A stretch of 64,000 bases of DNA from Microbispora siamensis (GCF_016863095.1 NZ_BOOF01000040.1:53084-117083); one strand, 5' to 3'. Positions 24,971-33,550 are shown, counted from the stretch's first letter. Program-made: numbers and translations. The notes: generated by a model from the letters alone, not told the origin.

Positions 24971-25180
24971 ATGAACGAGGAGATGGCGACGGTGACCCGG
25001 CCAGACGAGAACAGCGAGGCAAGACCCTGTCCTTCGTGTCGGGGACGTGGCACCAAGCAGTGCCATTCACGCCGTCAGCTCGTCGTCGGCGGCGAAACCA
25101 GTGACGATCGCGACTCGGGTGGGGAGCGGGAGTGCCTCGACTGCCTCGGAAACGGCCGGGCCGAAGGGAGCGGAACATGA
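24971..25180 (+). CDS. small zinc-ribbon protein of AICE type
   Basis: 69 residues with two CxxCxGxG-type knuckles, CPSCRGRG and CLDCLGNG, as in DnaJ-like zinc ribbons. Frequent in AICEs next to the regulators; function unknown. The start may be the ATG at 24971 or 24983. Its stop overlaps the next start (ATGA at 25177-25180), so the two genes are coupled. It reads divergently from the XRE regulator across a 143-bp promoter region. Confidence 0.55.
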   Translation: MNEEMATVTRPDENSEARPCPSCRGRGTKQCHSRRQLVVGGETSDDRDSGGERECLDCLGNGRAEGSGT

Positions 25181-25461
25181 ACCCGATCGAGGTTGCGGCG
25201 GTGGCCTACATGAACCGAAGCGACGAGGCGGACAAGCTCATCCGACTGCGTGACGCGCTGACCCGGCTCAGCATCAACGCTGAGCTGCGCGACAACAACA
25301 CGGCGCTGATGGTCAACCCGCCAAGTGGGCGGGGCATGCCCGTGTGGGTCTTCGTTGGCTACGGCGGCCAGTACTACTCATGGAACTCGGCAGGCAGGCG
25401 GCACCCGGTGTCCGATCTGGAGGGCGCCGCCAAGGCGATAGCCGCCTACATCTGCCGTTAG
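25177..25461 (+). CDS. small hypothetical AICE protein
   Basis: 94 residues: MNPIEVAAVAYMNRSDEADK at the start, a central WVFVGYGGQYYSWNS and a C-terminal DLEGAAKAIAAYI helix. Soluble, single small alpha/beta domain by look. Coupled to the zinc-ribbon gene by ATGA. No known function. Confidence 0.55.
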   Translation: MNPIEVAAVAYMNRSDEADKLIRLRDALTRLSINAELRDNNTALMVNPPSGRGMPVWVFVGYGGQYYSWNSAGRRHPVSDLEGAAKAIAAYICR

Positions 25462-25699
25462 AGCGGGCGCGGCGAGGCAGTGAGTCGACGGCGGGGCGCG
25501 GTCGACAGCCATCAATCCCTGCCTCGTCGCGCCCTTGATCTCCGGCAGGGCCACAGTGACTCGCCCCCGTGTCCCCCCGTGTGGTCCTGCCGGACCTCTC
25601 CTCCTGGACTGCGAGTGCAGCCAAACGAGGTGACAGAAGCATCGAGCCGGTCTAGGCTCAAACTTGGTAAAACAACCTGTCGGCTGCTGGACGGTCGTG

Positions 25700-26428
25700 A
25701 TGTCTCTAGAGTCCGTGCCTCCGAAGTATGCACAGCTTGTGCAGACGCTTCAGCGGCGTATCGAAGCGGGGGATTACCCTCCCGGAACCCTCCTGCCGAG
25801 CGAGAATCAGCTCATCAATGAGTTCGGCGTCTCCCGTCCGACCGTCGTGGCGGCCCTGCGCGTGCTTCGGGAACAGGGCTGGATCGAGTCTCAGCAGGGC
25901 AAGGGCCGTTTCGTACGGGGCCGCCCTGCCCTCGCCTCGCTCGAACAACCCCGGCCCGGCCACGCCTACCTCACCAGCGCCGAAACGCCCTCGGCCGAAC
26001 TGCTGGAAGTCGGCGCAGTAGCCGTACCAAACAGGATCGCCGCTCTGCTCGACCTGTCACCCAAGAGTAAGGCGTTCCTCCGTCGCCGACTGGTCTCACG
26101 CGGCGACGAGGCTTCCGAGGTCGTCTCGCTGTGGCTGCCCCTCGACCTGTCGGAGGGGACGAACCTCACGAGCGCCGAGCCGCTGGCCCAGGGCATTCGC
26201 GAGCATATCCAGGCGCGTAAGGGCGTCCGGTTCGATCACGTCATCGAACAGATCACGGCACGGATGCCTACTCCTGACGAGGTCAAGCAGCTCGGCATGC
26301 CCAAGAACACGCCGGTCCTCGACGTCTATGCGGCTGTACGTGACCCCGGTGGCCGGCCCCTTGCCGTGCTGGCCGTCGTGCTGCCTGCCGACCGTCACGA
26401 GCTAGAGGATGCCTATCCCATCGGGTAG
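25700..26428 (+). CDS. GntR/UTRA regulator, KorSA-like
   Basis: 242 residues. The winged helix covers residues 5-75 (YAQLVQTLQRRIEAGDYPPG, LLPSENQLINEFGVSRPTV). A UTRA-type effector domain extends to the end (FLRRRLVSRG, LVVLPADRHE region). In pSAM2 the GntR protein KorSA represses its own gene and pra. Here the same gene order (GntR, then pra-like, then tra) and palindromes around the pra promoter (26463-26517) support that role. The start is the ATG at 25700, with a GTG directly before it as alternative. Confidence 0.8.
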   Translation: MSLESVPPKYAQLVQTLQRRIEAGDYPPGTLLPSENQLINEFGVSRPTVVAALRVLREQGWIESQQGKGRFVRGRPALASLEQPRPGHAYLTSAETPSAELLEVGAVAVPNRIAALLDLSPKSKAFLRRRLVSRGDEASEVVSLWLPLDLSEGTNLTSAEPLAQGIREHIQARKGVRFDHVIEQITARMPTPDEVKQLGMPKNTPVLDVYAAVRDPGGRPLAVLAVVLPADRHELEDAYPIG

Positions 26429-26462
26429 GAACGCCTCACCTTCGGAGCCCACTTAGCTTAGG

Positions 26463-26517
26463 CACTTGACCTAGCAAGTGGGCTCTCTTATGCTCAAGGC
26501 ACTCGATAGGTTAAGTG
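26463..26517 (+). promoter_or_regulatory. promoter with overlapping operator palindromes before the pra-like gene
   Basis: TTGACC (26466-26471) and TATGCT (26489-26494) are 17 bases apart, a consensus-like promoter. CACTTGACCTAGCAAGTG (26463-26480), a 6-bp-arm palindrome, covers the -35 box. A related CACT...AGTG site lies at 26500-26517 near the start point. Binding there by the GntR protein just upstream would block transcription. The pairing with that protein is inferred. Confidence 0.6.
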
Positions 26518-26545
26518 ACTATCAGTCGAGGGAGGAAGATGCCTG

Positions 26546-26968
26546 ATGGCTCTACAAGGTCCGATCCCCGTCAGCTTCGACATGGTCTTCCCGCACGGCT
26601 GCTACCTCGTCGGTGAGGTGGAGGCGGTCAAGGACTTCGACGCCTCTACCAACGGCCGATTCGTGCAGGCGCGGGACAAGCAGAGCGGCGAACTGGTCTG
26701 GCAGATCGCCGTCATGGACGCCGACCCCCAGGTCAAGCCCGCTCAGAAGACCGTCGCCGTAAAGATCATCGCGCCCGTCCAGCCGGTGCCCCCGGCCCCG
26801 GTCGCGGGCCTGCCCTTCACGCCGGTCGAGTTCGACGGCGTCACCGTTACCCCGTACGTCAACGGAAACGGCCGCCTGGCCTACTCCATCCGCGTTCGGG
26901 AGATGCGTCCGCCTCGGACGGGTGGGGCCAAGTCCGGACACGCGGGCGGCAAGGAGGCGGCGGCGTGA
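26546..26968 (+). CDS. Pra-like plasmid replication/integration/excision activator
   Basis: 140 residues. It begins MALQGPIPVSFDMVFPHGCY, followed by FVQARDKQSGELVWQIAV and FTPVEFDGVTVTPYVNGNGR, the pattern of proteins annotated as activators of replication, integration and excision after pSAM2 Pra. In pSAM2, Pra turns on the rep-xis-int operon. First gene of the long backbone operon, with GGGAGGAAG upstream. Overlaps the next gene by 4 bases (GTGA). Confidence 0.75.
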   Translation: MALQGPIPVSFDMVFPHGCYLVGEVEAVKDFDASTNGRFVQARDKQSGELVWQIAVMDADPQVKPAQKTVAVKIIAPVQPVPPAPVAGLPFTPVEFDGVTVTPYVNGNGRLAYSIRVREMRPPRTGGAKSGHAGGKEAAA

Positions 26969-27270
26969 ACTGGCGGCCGTACACGCACCTATCGATGTCG
27001 ATCGACCCCGGTGAGCGTCCCCGTATCGGGATTTCGTTCTACGCCTCGATCACTCGGGCGCGTGCTCGGGTGCTGGAATCCGGGCGGCCGTACCTGGTCC
27101 TGGAGTCCGACGAGGCGGACGTGACCGTCTCGACCACCGGGGCGGCCGGGCCGGTCACCGCCGCAGACCTGGACATCGCCCGGGAGATCTTCAACGCCGC
27201 CGCGCGGTACCTGGCCGACTGCGAGCGCCTCCACGCCGAACACGCCCAGGCCACCGACTCGGCGGCCTGA
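26965..27270 (+). CDS. small hypothetical AICE protein
   Basis: 101 residues from a GTG start overlapping the previous stop. The sequence has a beta-rich N-terminus (IGISFYASITRAR, YLVLESDEADVTVS) and a C-terminal helix DLDIAREIFNAAARYLADCE. No known function. Such a protein between the pra-like gene and tra is common in AICEs of this type. Confidence 0.6.
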   Translation: MNWRPYTHLSMSIDPGERPRIGISFYASITRARARVLESGRPYLVLESDEADVTVSTTGAAGPVTAADLDIAREIFNAAARYLADCERLHAEHAQATDSAA

Positions 27271-27279
27271 CACAGGAGC

Positions 27280-27311
27280 GGGGCCGCTGGAACTGGCATT
27301 CCAGCGGCCCC
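27280..27311 (+). terminator. hairpin before the transfer gene
   Basis: A perfect 13-bp stem GGGGCCGCTGGAA/TTCCAGCGGCCCC with a 6-base loop, no T tract. It could attenuate read-through from the pra operon into tra. Confidence 0.55.
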
Positions 27312-27356
27312 CGGGATCTCTCACACACGCCAATGCCTGAGAGGACACCAAGCCTA

Positions 27357-28778
27357 ATGTTCAAGAAACTTCCCGGCGACGAGGCACGCAATCTCGTCTC
27401 CACCACACCAGACACCGCCGTGGTCTTCCGCCCGGCCGTCGTCCGAACCCCCGCCATCGTCACCCTCGTGATCTGGCTGTCGCGCCTGCTCGCGGGCCTG
27501 GTCCGCCTGGTCGTGCGGCATCCGGTCGCGGTGGCCGTGCCGGTCGGCTTCGGGGTGATCTGGACCCTGTACGGCTGGCGCCTGGCCCTGGTCATGGCCG
27601 GGTTCCTGCCCTCGGCGGGCCTGTCGTGGCTGCTGCTGGATCGGGCCTCGTTCCTGCGCCTGGTCGGCTGGCCCCTGCTGGCCTGGTGGCGGCTCCTCGC
27701 CGTCTACCGGCGGCACTGGCAACCCGTGATGGTCGTCTCCGGCCTCGGGCGGCACATCCGGGGCCGCGACTACCTGCCCCGCCTGGTGCGGGTGGAGTGC
27801 GACGGGTGGGCCGACCGCGTGAGCGTGAAGATGCTCAACGGCCAGGCCGTCACCGACTGGGCCGACCGTATCGAGCACCTGGCCCACGGCTTCGGCTCCC
27901 CCTCCTGCCGTGTGGCCGTCGCTCGGGCCGGGCGGCTCGTGCTCACCTTCCCCCGGCGTGACCCGCTCGCCGAACCCCTGCCCGCGCTTCCGGTGCCCGA
28001 GGTCGCCTCTGTCGGGCCGGTCGAGATAGGGCGGTGCGAGGACGGCACACCCTTGCGGCTCAAGGTCCACGGCACGCATGTCCTGATCGCCGGGGCCACG
28101 GGCTCGGGTAAGGGCTCCTACCTGTGGTCGACAATCCGCGGCCTCCTCCCGGCGATGCGGGCCGGGCTGGTGCAGGTCTGGGCGCTCGACCCAAAGCGGA
28201 TGGAGCTGTCCTTCGGGCGGGCGTTGTTCAGCGGGCGGTATGCGGCCGATCCGAAGGAGTGCGCCGACCTGCTCGATGAGGCGGTCTCGGTGATGCAGGA
28301 GCGGGCCGACCGGTTCGCCGGCCTCCAGCGCTCCCACACACCCACGCCCGCTGACCCGTTCGTCCTGGTGCTCGTGGATGAGGTGGCGTTCCTGACCGCC
28401 TACCAGCCCGACAAGCACCTGAGGCAGCGCATCACTGCGGCCCTGGCCACCCTGACCACGCAAGGGCGCGCGGTCGGTGTCGGGGCCATGGCCGCGCTCC
28501 AGGACCCGCGCAAGGAGGTCATGAACATCCGCAACCTGTTCCCCGACAAGATCGCCCTCCGATTGGACGAGTCGGAACAGGTGGACATGGTCCTCGGCGA
28601 CGGCGCACGCGACCGCGGAGCCCTGGCCGACCACATCTCACCGGTCCCGGAGCTGGGCGCGGGCGTCGGCTACGTCCGGCTCGAAACCAGTCCTGATCCG
28701 GTGCGGGTGCGTGCCGCGTACGTCTCGGATGCCGATATCCGGGCGATGGTCGCCGAGTTCGCGGGGGTGGGCCGATGA
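27357..28778 (+). CDS. FtsK/SpoIIIE-type conjugal transfer translocase (TraSA-like)
   Basis: 473 residues. Membrane helices lie in the first 100 residues (TLVIWLSRLLAGLVRLVV, VAVAVPVGFGVIWTLYG, and one more pair). The motor domain has Walker A GATGSGKGS and Walker B LVLVDEVAF, then TTQGRAVGVGAMAALQDP. In AICEs one such hexameric pump moves double-stranded DNA between mycelia. The ATG at 27357 has GAGAGGA upstream; the ATG at 27333 has none. Overlaps the next gene by ATGA. Confidence 0.9.
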   Translation: MFKKLPGDEARNLVSTTPDTAVVFRPAVVRTPAIVTLVIWLSRLLAGLVRLVVRHPVAVAVPVGFGVIWTLYGWRLALVMAGFLPSAGLSWLLLDRASFLRLVGWPLLAWWRLLAVYRRHWQPVMVVSGLGRHIRGRDYLPRLVRVECDGWADRVSVKMLNGQAVTDWADRIEHLAHGFGSPSCRVAVARAGRLVLTFPRRDPLAEPLPALPVPEVASVGPVEIGRCEDGTPLRLKVHGTHVLIAGATGSGKGSYLWSTIRGLLPAMRAGLVQVWALDPKRMELSFGRALFSGRYAADPKECADLLDEAVSVMQERADRFAGLQRSHTPTPADPFVLVLVDEVAFLTAYQPDKHLRQRITAALATLTTQGRAVGVGAMAALQDPRKEVMNIRNLFPDKIALRLDESEQVDMVLGDGARDRGALADHISPVPELGAGVGYVRLETSPDPVRVRAAYVSDADIRAMVAEFAGVGR

Positions 28779-28966
28779 TGCGCCTGGCTCACATCCTCGA
28801 CGGCCTGCGCTGCTCGGGCTGCGGCGCTCTCGATGTGCTGTGGCTCGACCCGGTGCGCGGCATCGTCGAGTGCCACGAGTGCGGCGAGAAAGCCTCCGTG
28901 ATGGTCGACGGCCTCGGCCCGGCCGACCTCCTCGACCCCCTCAGCGCGTGGGACGGTGACCGGTGA
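28775..28966 (+). CDS. small zinc-ribbon protein
   Basis: 63 residues with two CxxC pairs, CSGCGALDVLWLD and CHECGEKAS, a simple zinc ribbon, plus an acidic tail. It overlaps tra (ATGA) and rep (GTGA), so it is locked in the operon. Role unknown. Confidence 0.6.
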   Translation: MMRLAHILDGLRCSGCGALDVLWLDPVRGIVECHECGEKASVMVDGLGPADLLDPLSAWDGDR

Positions 28967-30579
28967 CCAACCCGCACGACCGCTCCACACCACGCGCCGT
29001 CCGGATGGCTCAACCGCTGGCCCGCGAGGTCGTGGAAGAGATCGCCAAGCAGTACGGCGTGTGCATCCGCCCGGTCCCGCTCCGGCGGCAGGACATCCTC
29101 ACCGGACAGGTTGAGGTCATCGACGTGCCCTGCGGGGCCACCTTGGAGAGCAAGTGCCCGCCGTGTGCCAAGCGGAATCGCCAGTTGCGGCGGGCGCAGT
29201 GCCGGGAGGGCTGGCACCTGGAAGCCGAGCCGGTCAACCTGCCCGATAACGCCGATGAGTATCAGCGGCATCTCGTGGAGCTGCGGGCCGATGCCCAGGC
29301 GTGGCGGGATGAGGTGGAAAAGGCCGGCGGCGACACCACCGACCTGGACGCCGCCATCGTGGAACTCGACGAGGAGATCAACCGGGCCGGGATGCGCGGC
29401 AACGTCGTCGGCCGTACCTCCGGCAAGCGCTCGCGCTCGACCAAGCGGCGGCAGGACGCCCCGGATCTGCCCAGGCGGCAGATGACCAAGACCACGCTCG
29501 GGCGGACCTTCACCGGCTCGGACGGCAAGACCTACCGGCCGTCGATGTTCGTCACGCTCACGCTCCCCTCCTATGGGCGGGTGCTGGAGGGTGCGCCGCT
29601 CGACCCGGACCGGTACGACTACGCGCGGGCGGCCCGGGATGCGCTGCACTTCTCCAGGCTCGTGGACCGCTTCGTGCAGAACCTCCGCCGAGTGGCGGGC
29701 TATGACGTGCAGTACTTCGCCACCGTCGAGCCTCAGAAGCGGCTCGCGCCACACCTGCATATGGCGATCCGTGGCACGCTTCCGCGTGCGGAGCTGCGGC
29801 AGATCATCGCCGCTACGTATCACCAGGTGTGGTGGCCCTCGACTGATGACGTGCGGTTCGAGGGTGACCACCTGCCGGTCTGGGAGGACGGGGCCGGCTA
29901 CCTCGACCCCGACACCGGGGAGGTCCTGCCGACCTGGGAACAGGCCCTCGACGCTCTCGACGCCGACGAGGACGCGCAACCCCTGCATGTGCTCCGGTTC
30001 GGCGACCAGCTCGACATTCAGAGCGTGCTCGCAGGAACGCCGGACGCCGACCAACTGATTCAGTACCTGTCGAAGTACCTGACCAAGAGCCTCGGTGACG
30101 CGCTCGGGACCGATGACCCACGCCGGAAGGCGCATGCCGAACGGCTGTTGGAGGCGCTGCGGTTCGAGCCGTGCTCGCCGACCTGCCCGAACTGGCTGCG
30201 GTACGGGGTGCAGCCCAAGGGCGCCAAGCCGGGGATGGCCCCGGGCCGGTGCAAGGGCAAGGCGCACAAGCCCGATCACCTCGGCTACGCGGGCCGACGC
30301 GTCCTCGTCTCCCGGAAGTGGTCGAACAAGACCCTGACGGAGCACAAGCAGGACCGCCGTACCTGGGTCCTGGAAGCCCTTGGCGTCGAAGACGAGCCGG
30401 TCGATCCCCACCGCTACGTCTGGCGACCGGTCAAGCCCGGTGATCCCGACCTCGCCCCCATCGGCGTCCGGCTCCTGCGCTCGGTCCACGAACGCCAGCG
30501 CTGGCGCAACCACATGAACCAACTCCAGGCACTCGGAGACGGCCAAGAACTTTCGGCAACTGAAGGGAGGGCAGCATGA
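28963..30579 (+). CDS. replication initiator (RepSA-like, rolling-circle type)
   Basis: 538 residues. The N-terminal CPPCAKRNRQLRRAQC looks like a zinc-binding knuckle. The catalytic part has FVTLTLPSYGRV, then the HUH-type metal motif in PHLHMAIRG. Tyr residues in QYLSKYLTKSLG may include the nicking one. Such Rep proteins nick the element's double-strand origin for rolling-circle replication after excision. GTG start overlapping the gene before; ATGA overlap with xis. Confidence 0.85.
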   Translation: MTNPHDRSTPRAVRMAQPLAREVVEEIAKQYGVCIRPVPLRRQDILTGQVEVIDVPCGATLESKCPPCAKRNRQLRRAQCREGWHLEAEPVNLPDNADEYQRHLVELRADAQAWRDEVEKAGGDTTDLDAAIVELDEEINRAGMRGNVVGRTSGKRSRSTKRRQDAPDLPRRQMTKTTLGRTFTGSDGKTYRPSMFVTLTLPSYGRVLEGAPLDPDRYDYARAARDALHFSRLVDRFVQNLRRVAGYDVQYFATVEPQKRLAPHLHMAIRGTLPRAELRQIIAATYHQVWWPSTDDVRFEGDHLPVWEDGAGYLDPDTGEVLPTWEQALDALDADEDAQPLHVLRFGDQLDIQSVLAGTPDADQLIQYLSKYLTKSLGDALGTDDPRRKAHAERLLEALRFEPCSPTCPNWLRYGVQPKGAKPGMAPGRCKGKAHKPDHLGYAGRRVLVSRKWSNKTLTEHKQDRRTWVLEALGVEDEPVDPHRYVWRPVKPGDPDLAPIGVRLLRSVHERQRWRNHMNQLQALGDGQELSATEGRAA

Positions 30580-30803
30580 GCAAGACCCCGGCGAGGCCAC
30601 AAGCTGACCGCCTGCTCACGGTCGCCGAGGTCGCCGAACGGCTCGGTACGACCGAGCGTTTCCCCCGGCGGCTCATCGAGGAACGCCGGATCACCTTCGT
30701 CCGCCTCGGAAGGAAGGTGCGCATCCCCGAATCCGTGCTGAACGAATTCATCGCCGCTGGCATGGTGCCGCCCATCACCACGAGGGCCGGGAGGGCGGCA
30801 TGA
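30576..30803 (+). CDS. xis: excisionase, helix-turn-helix type
   Basis: 75 residues. A MerR-like winged helix fills most of it: LLTVAEVAERLGTTERFPRR, then RITFVRLGRKVRIPESVLNE. It bends the element ends and directs the integrase toward excision. Overlaps both rep and int by 4 bases. Confidence 0.9.
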   Translation: MSKTPARPQADRLLTVAEVAERLGTTERFPRRLIEERRITFVRLGRKVRIPESVLNEFIAAGMVPPITTRAGRAA

Positions 30804-31927
30804 GCAAGCGGCGGTTCGGCCGTGTTCGGCAACTCCCCTCGGGCCGGTTCCAGGCGCGCTATCCCGGGCCTGATGGCCTCGACCGTCCCGCGCCCACGAC
30901 CTTCGCCACCAAGCGTGAGGCCGACATCTGGCTGACCAAGAAAGAAGCCGAGATCCACTCGGGAGACTGGCTGAACCCGGACCGGGGCAAGGTCAGCTTC
31001 AAGGAGTACGGCGCGGCCTGGGTGGACGAGCGGCCGGGCCTGCGTCCCAAGACGGCACAGCTCTACGAGGGGCTGCTTCGCCTTCACCTGGTCCCGTCTT
31101 TCGGCAATCAGGCCGTGAACGAGATCCGGGAGGCGCACGTGCGCAAGTGGCGCAAGAGCCTCTTGGACGGCGGCGTCGGGGCGGTCACCGTGGCGAAGGC
31201 GTATCGGTTGCTCAAGGCGATCTTCAACACGGCGATAGAGGACGGGCTGATCAAGTCGAACCCCTGCAAGATCAAGGGAGCGGGCAAGGAGGAATCGCCG
31301 GAACGGCCGGTGCTGACCATGAAGCAGGTCTTCGCCCTGGCCGACGCGATCGATCCCCGATACCGGATGCTGATCCTCCTGGCGACCTTCGCGAGCCTGC
31401 GGTGGGGCGAACTCGCGGCCCTCAAGCGGAAGAACGTTGATTCAGAGGCCGGGACGATCCGCGTCACCGGGACCACGACCGAACTCAAGGACGGGTCGGT
31501 CACCATCGGGCCGCCCAAGTCGGAGGCCGGCAAGCGCATCGTGAGCGTCCCGGCCGTGCTGCTCCCCGACCTCCGGGCGCATCTGGAGACGTACGCCGAA
31601 GCGGGGGATGAGGGCTTCGTCTTCGTCGGGCCGAAGGGTGCCCAGCTCCGGAGGGCGAACTTCACCCGGACATGGAGCAAGGCACTCAAGGACGCGAAGC
31701 TCAGCGGCTTCCACTTCCATGATCTCCGTCACACCGGGAACACGTTCGCCTCGCAGTCCGGCGCGACTCTGCGGGAGCTGATGAACCGCATGGGGCACTC
31801 GACCACGCGGGCCGCGCTGATCTATCAGCACACCGCGATGGAGCGGGACCGGGCCATCGCCGACGCGCTCGGGAAGCTCGCCGCGGAGGCGCTAAGCAAG
31901 CAAGATCCAGACGGATCGGGCACGTAA
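30800..31927 (+). CDS. int: site-specific tyrosine integrase
   Basis: 375 residues. An N-terminal AP2-like arm-binding region (FQARYPGPDGLDRPAPTTFA), a SAM-like core-binding domain (about 70-160) and a catalytic domain follow. Active-site residues are visible: Arg in ATFASLRWGEL, Lys in KSEAGKR, HFHDLRHTGN, MGHSTTRAALIYQH. It recombines at the 3' end of tRNA-Gly(CCC), 80 bp downstream. Full length, so element 3 is probably still mobile. Confidence 0.95.
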   Translation: MSKRRFGRVRQLPSGRFQARYPGPDGLDRPAPTTFATKREADIWLTKKEAEIHSGDWLNPDRGKVSFKEYGAAWVDERPGLRPKTAQLYEGLLRLHLVPSFGNQAVNEIREAHVRKWRKSLLDGGVGAVTVAKAYRLLKAIFNTAIEDGLIKSNPCKIKGAGKEESPERPVLTMKQVFALADAIDPRYRMLILLATFASLRWGELAALKRKNVDSEAGTIRVTGTTTELKDGSVTIGPPKSEAGKRIVSVPAVLLPDLRAHLETYAEAGDEGFVFVGPKGAQLRRANFTRTWSKALKDAKLSGFHFHDLRHTGNTFASQSGATLRELMNRMGHSTTRAALIYQHTAMERDRAIADALGKLAAEALSKQDPDGSGT

Positions 31928-31935
31928 CGGGCACG
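31914..31935 (+). repeat. 11-bp tandem repeat, predicted arm site (right, element 3)
   Basis: GATCGGGCACG and TAACGGGCACG in tandem across the integrase stop codon, about 73 bp before the tRNA core. Same pattern as the pairs at the other element ends. Confidence 0.6.
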
Positions 31936-31963
31936 GAAGATCGAAATGACCCCGAAAACAATC

Positions 31964-32001
31964 AAGGCCCCGGTCGGGAATCTGCTCCTGACCTGGGCCT
32001 T
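31964..32001. terminator. stem-loop between int and tRNA-Gly
   Basis: AAGGCCC/GGGCCTT with an inner GGTC/GACC pair. It separates the integrase message from the convergent tRNA gene. The same structure is kept at 16582-16620. Confidence 0.55.
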
Positions 32002-32007
32002 CGTACG

Positions 32008-32081
32008 TGGAGCGGGTGACGGGAATCGAACCCGCGCTGTCAGCTTGGGAAGCTGATGTTCTGCCATTGAACTACACCCGC
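32008..32081 (-). tRNA. tRNA-Gly(CCC)
   Basis: 74 nt including an encoded 3' CCA. The acceptor stem is GCGGGTG/CACCCGC, the anticodon stem TCAGC/GCTGA with loop TTCCCAA (anticodon CCC), and the T arm GCGGG-TTCGATT-CCCGT. Its 3' 44 bp form the attachment site of the elements to the left. The 5' part stays intact, so the gene is regenerated at each insertion. Confidence 0.95.
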
Positions 32082-32200
32082 GTGACCGGCTGTGGAGCCC
32101 GTCGCTGCCCCTACTGTAGCGGATCCGGGGCGTGCTCCTGCAGTCCCGACGCGAAGATCCCCGATACCCGCCGGTCAGGGGGCCCACTAGCCTTGCACCC

Positions 32201-32776
32201 GTGCTGCTTTCCGATCGTGACCTCCGTGCCGAGATCGAGTCGGGCAGGGTGAAGCTCGACCCGTACGACCCGGCGATGATCCAGCCGTCCAGCATCGACG
32301 TGCGGTTGGACCGCTACTTCCGGGTGTTCGAGAACCACCGTTACCCGCACATCGACCCCGCGATGGAGCAGCCGGACCTCACCCGGCAGGTGGAGCCGGA
32401 CGGCGACGAGCCGTTCATCCTGCACCCGGGGGAGTTCGTGCTGGCCAGCACGTACGAGGTGATCAGCCTGCCCGACGACATCGCCTCGCGGCTGGAGGGC
32501 AAGTCGAGCCTGGGCCGGCTGGGCCTGCTGACGCACTCGACGGCCGGCTTCATCGACCCCGGTTTCGAGGGGCATGTCACGCTCGAACTGTCCAACGTCG
32601 CCACGCTGCCGATCAAGCTGTGGCCGGGTATGAAGATCGGTCAGCTCTGCATGTTCCGGCTCAGCTCGCCCGCCGAGTTCCCGTACGGCTCGGACCGGTA
32701 CGGCTCGCGCTACCAGGGGCAGCGGGGGCCGACGCCGAGCAGGTCGTTCCTGAACTTCCACCGCACCAAGATCTGA
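32201..32776 (+). CDS. dcd: dCTP deaminase
   Basis: 191 residues: [18 protein letters not shown] near the start, then [17 protein letters not shown], the conserved [12 protein letters not shown] segment and [17 protein letters not shown]. It deaminates dCTP in pyrimidine nucleotide supply for dTMP. The GTG at 32201 starts right after a CACTAGCCT stretch that could be a -10 box, so the message may be leaderless. The tRNA-Gly-dcd neighbourhood is a normal actinobacterial core locus. Confidence 0.95.
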   Translation: MLLSDRDLRAEIESGRVKLDPYDPAMIQPSSIDVRLDRYFRVFENHRYPHIDPAMEQPDLTRQVEPDGDEPFILHPGEFVLASTYEVISLPDDIASRLEGKSSLGRLGLLTHSTAGFIDPGFEGHVTLELSNVATLPIKLWPGMKIGQLCMFRLSSPAEFPYGSDRYGSRYQGQRGPTPSRSFLNFHRTKI

Positions 32777-32932
32777 AGTGTCTCGGGCAACAAGTGTGTT
32801 ACGAGAGACGTTCTGGGCAGCGGGAAGGGGAAGAGTAGGTTACAAGCGGGCTTGCATGGCCTGAACTTCGCATTTCCACTGGTAACCCGTACTCTTCTCT
32901 GCGGACCGTCCCCGCACATCTGGAGAAACGAC

Positions 32933-33550
32933 GTGCGTCTGCGTCTCACGCCCCGTGAGGACAGCTACTACGACTTGTTCGCCGACTCGGCGAACAACCT
33001 CGTCACCGCATCGCGTCTGCTGGTCGAGATCATCAGCGACGGTTCGGACCGGGAGGGTCTGGCCGAGAAGATGCGCGCCTGCGAACACGCGGGCGACGAG
33101 CGCACTCACGCGATCATGAACCGGCTCAATGAGAGCTTCATCACGCCCTTCGACCGTGAGGACATCTACCGCCTCGCGTCGAATCTCGACGACGTGATGG
33201 ACTACATGGAGGCCGCCGCCGACCTGATCGTCCTCTACCAGATCGACCACCTGCCCAAGGAGGTCGTACGCCAGGTGGAGGTCCTCGAACGGGCCGCCGA
33301 GCTCACGGCGGACGCGATGCCGCGCCTGCGCGGGATGCAGCACCTCAACGAGTACTGGATCGAGATCAACCGGCTCGAGAACCAGGCCGACCAGGTCTAC
33401 CGTAGGCTGCTGGCGAAGCTGTTCAGCGGCGAGTACGACGCGCTGACCGTGATGAAGATGCGCGAGGTCATCGAGCAGCTCGAGCTCGCGGCCGACGCCT
33501 TCGAGCACGTCGCGAACACGATCGAGTCGATCGCGGTCAAGGAAAGCTAA
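32933..33550 (+). CDS. DUF47/PhoU-like phosphate transport accessory protein
   Basis: 205 residues, all helical. YYDLFADSANNLV at the start, then EHAGDERTHAIMNRLNESFI and PFDREDIYRLASNLDDVMDY, match the DUF47 family that accompanies Pit transporters and probably modulates them. The GTG at 32933 has GGAG 8 bases upstream. The next gene starts on the base after its stop. Confidence 0.9.
   Translation: MRLRLTPREDSYYDLFADSANNLVTASRLLVEIISDGSDREGLAEKMRACEHAGDERTHAIMNRLNESFITPFDREDIYRLASNLDDVMDYMEAAADLIVLYQIDHLPKEVVRQVEVLERAAELTADAMPRLRGMQHLNEYWIEINRLENQADQVYRRLLAKLFSGEYDALTVMKMREVIEQLELAADAFEHVANTIESIAVKES

Larger units (their letters stand above)
18127..32051 (+). mobile_element. Element 3: complete AICE (pSAM2 type) in tRNA-Gly
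   Basis: About 13.9 kb from attachment copy 3 to the tRNA copy. The backbone is GntR regulator, Pra-like activator, FtsK-type translocase, Rep initiator, Xis and Int, transcribed left to right. Intact arm pairs lie at both ends (18255-18276, 31914-31935). Cargo in the left half: a DUF6228 protein, a repeat-flanked small gene and the trypsin/NTPase/Trypco1 operon, plus an XRE-TPR regulator. Excision would leave elements 1 and 2 joined to the tRNA. Confidence 0.85.
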
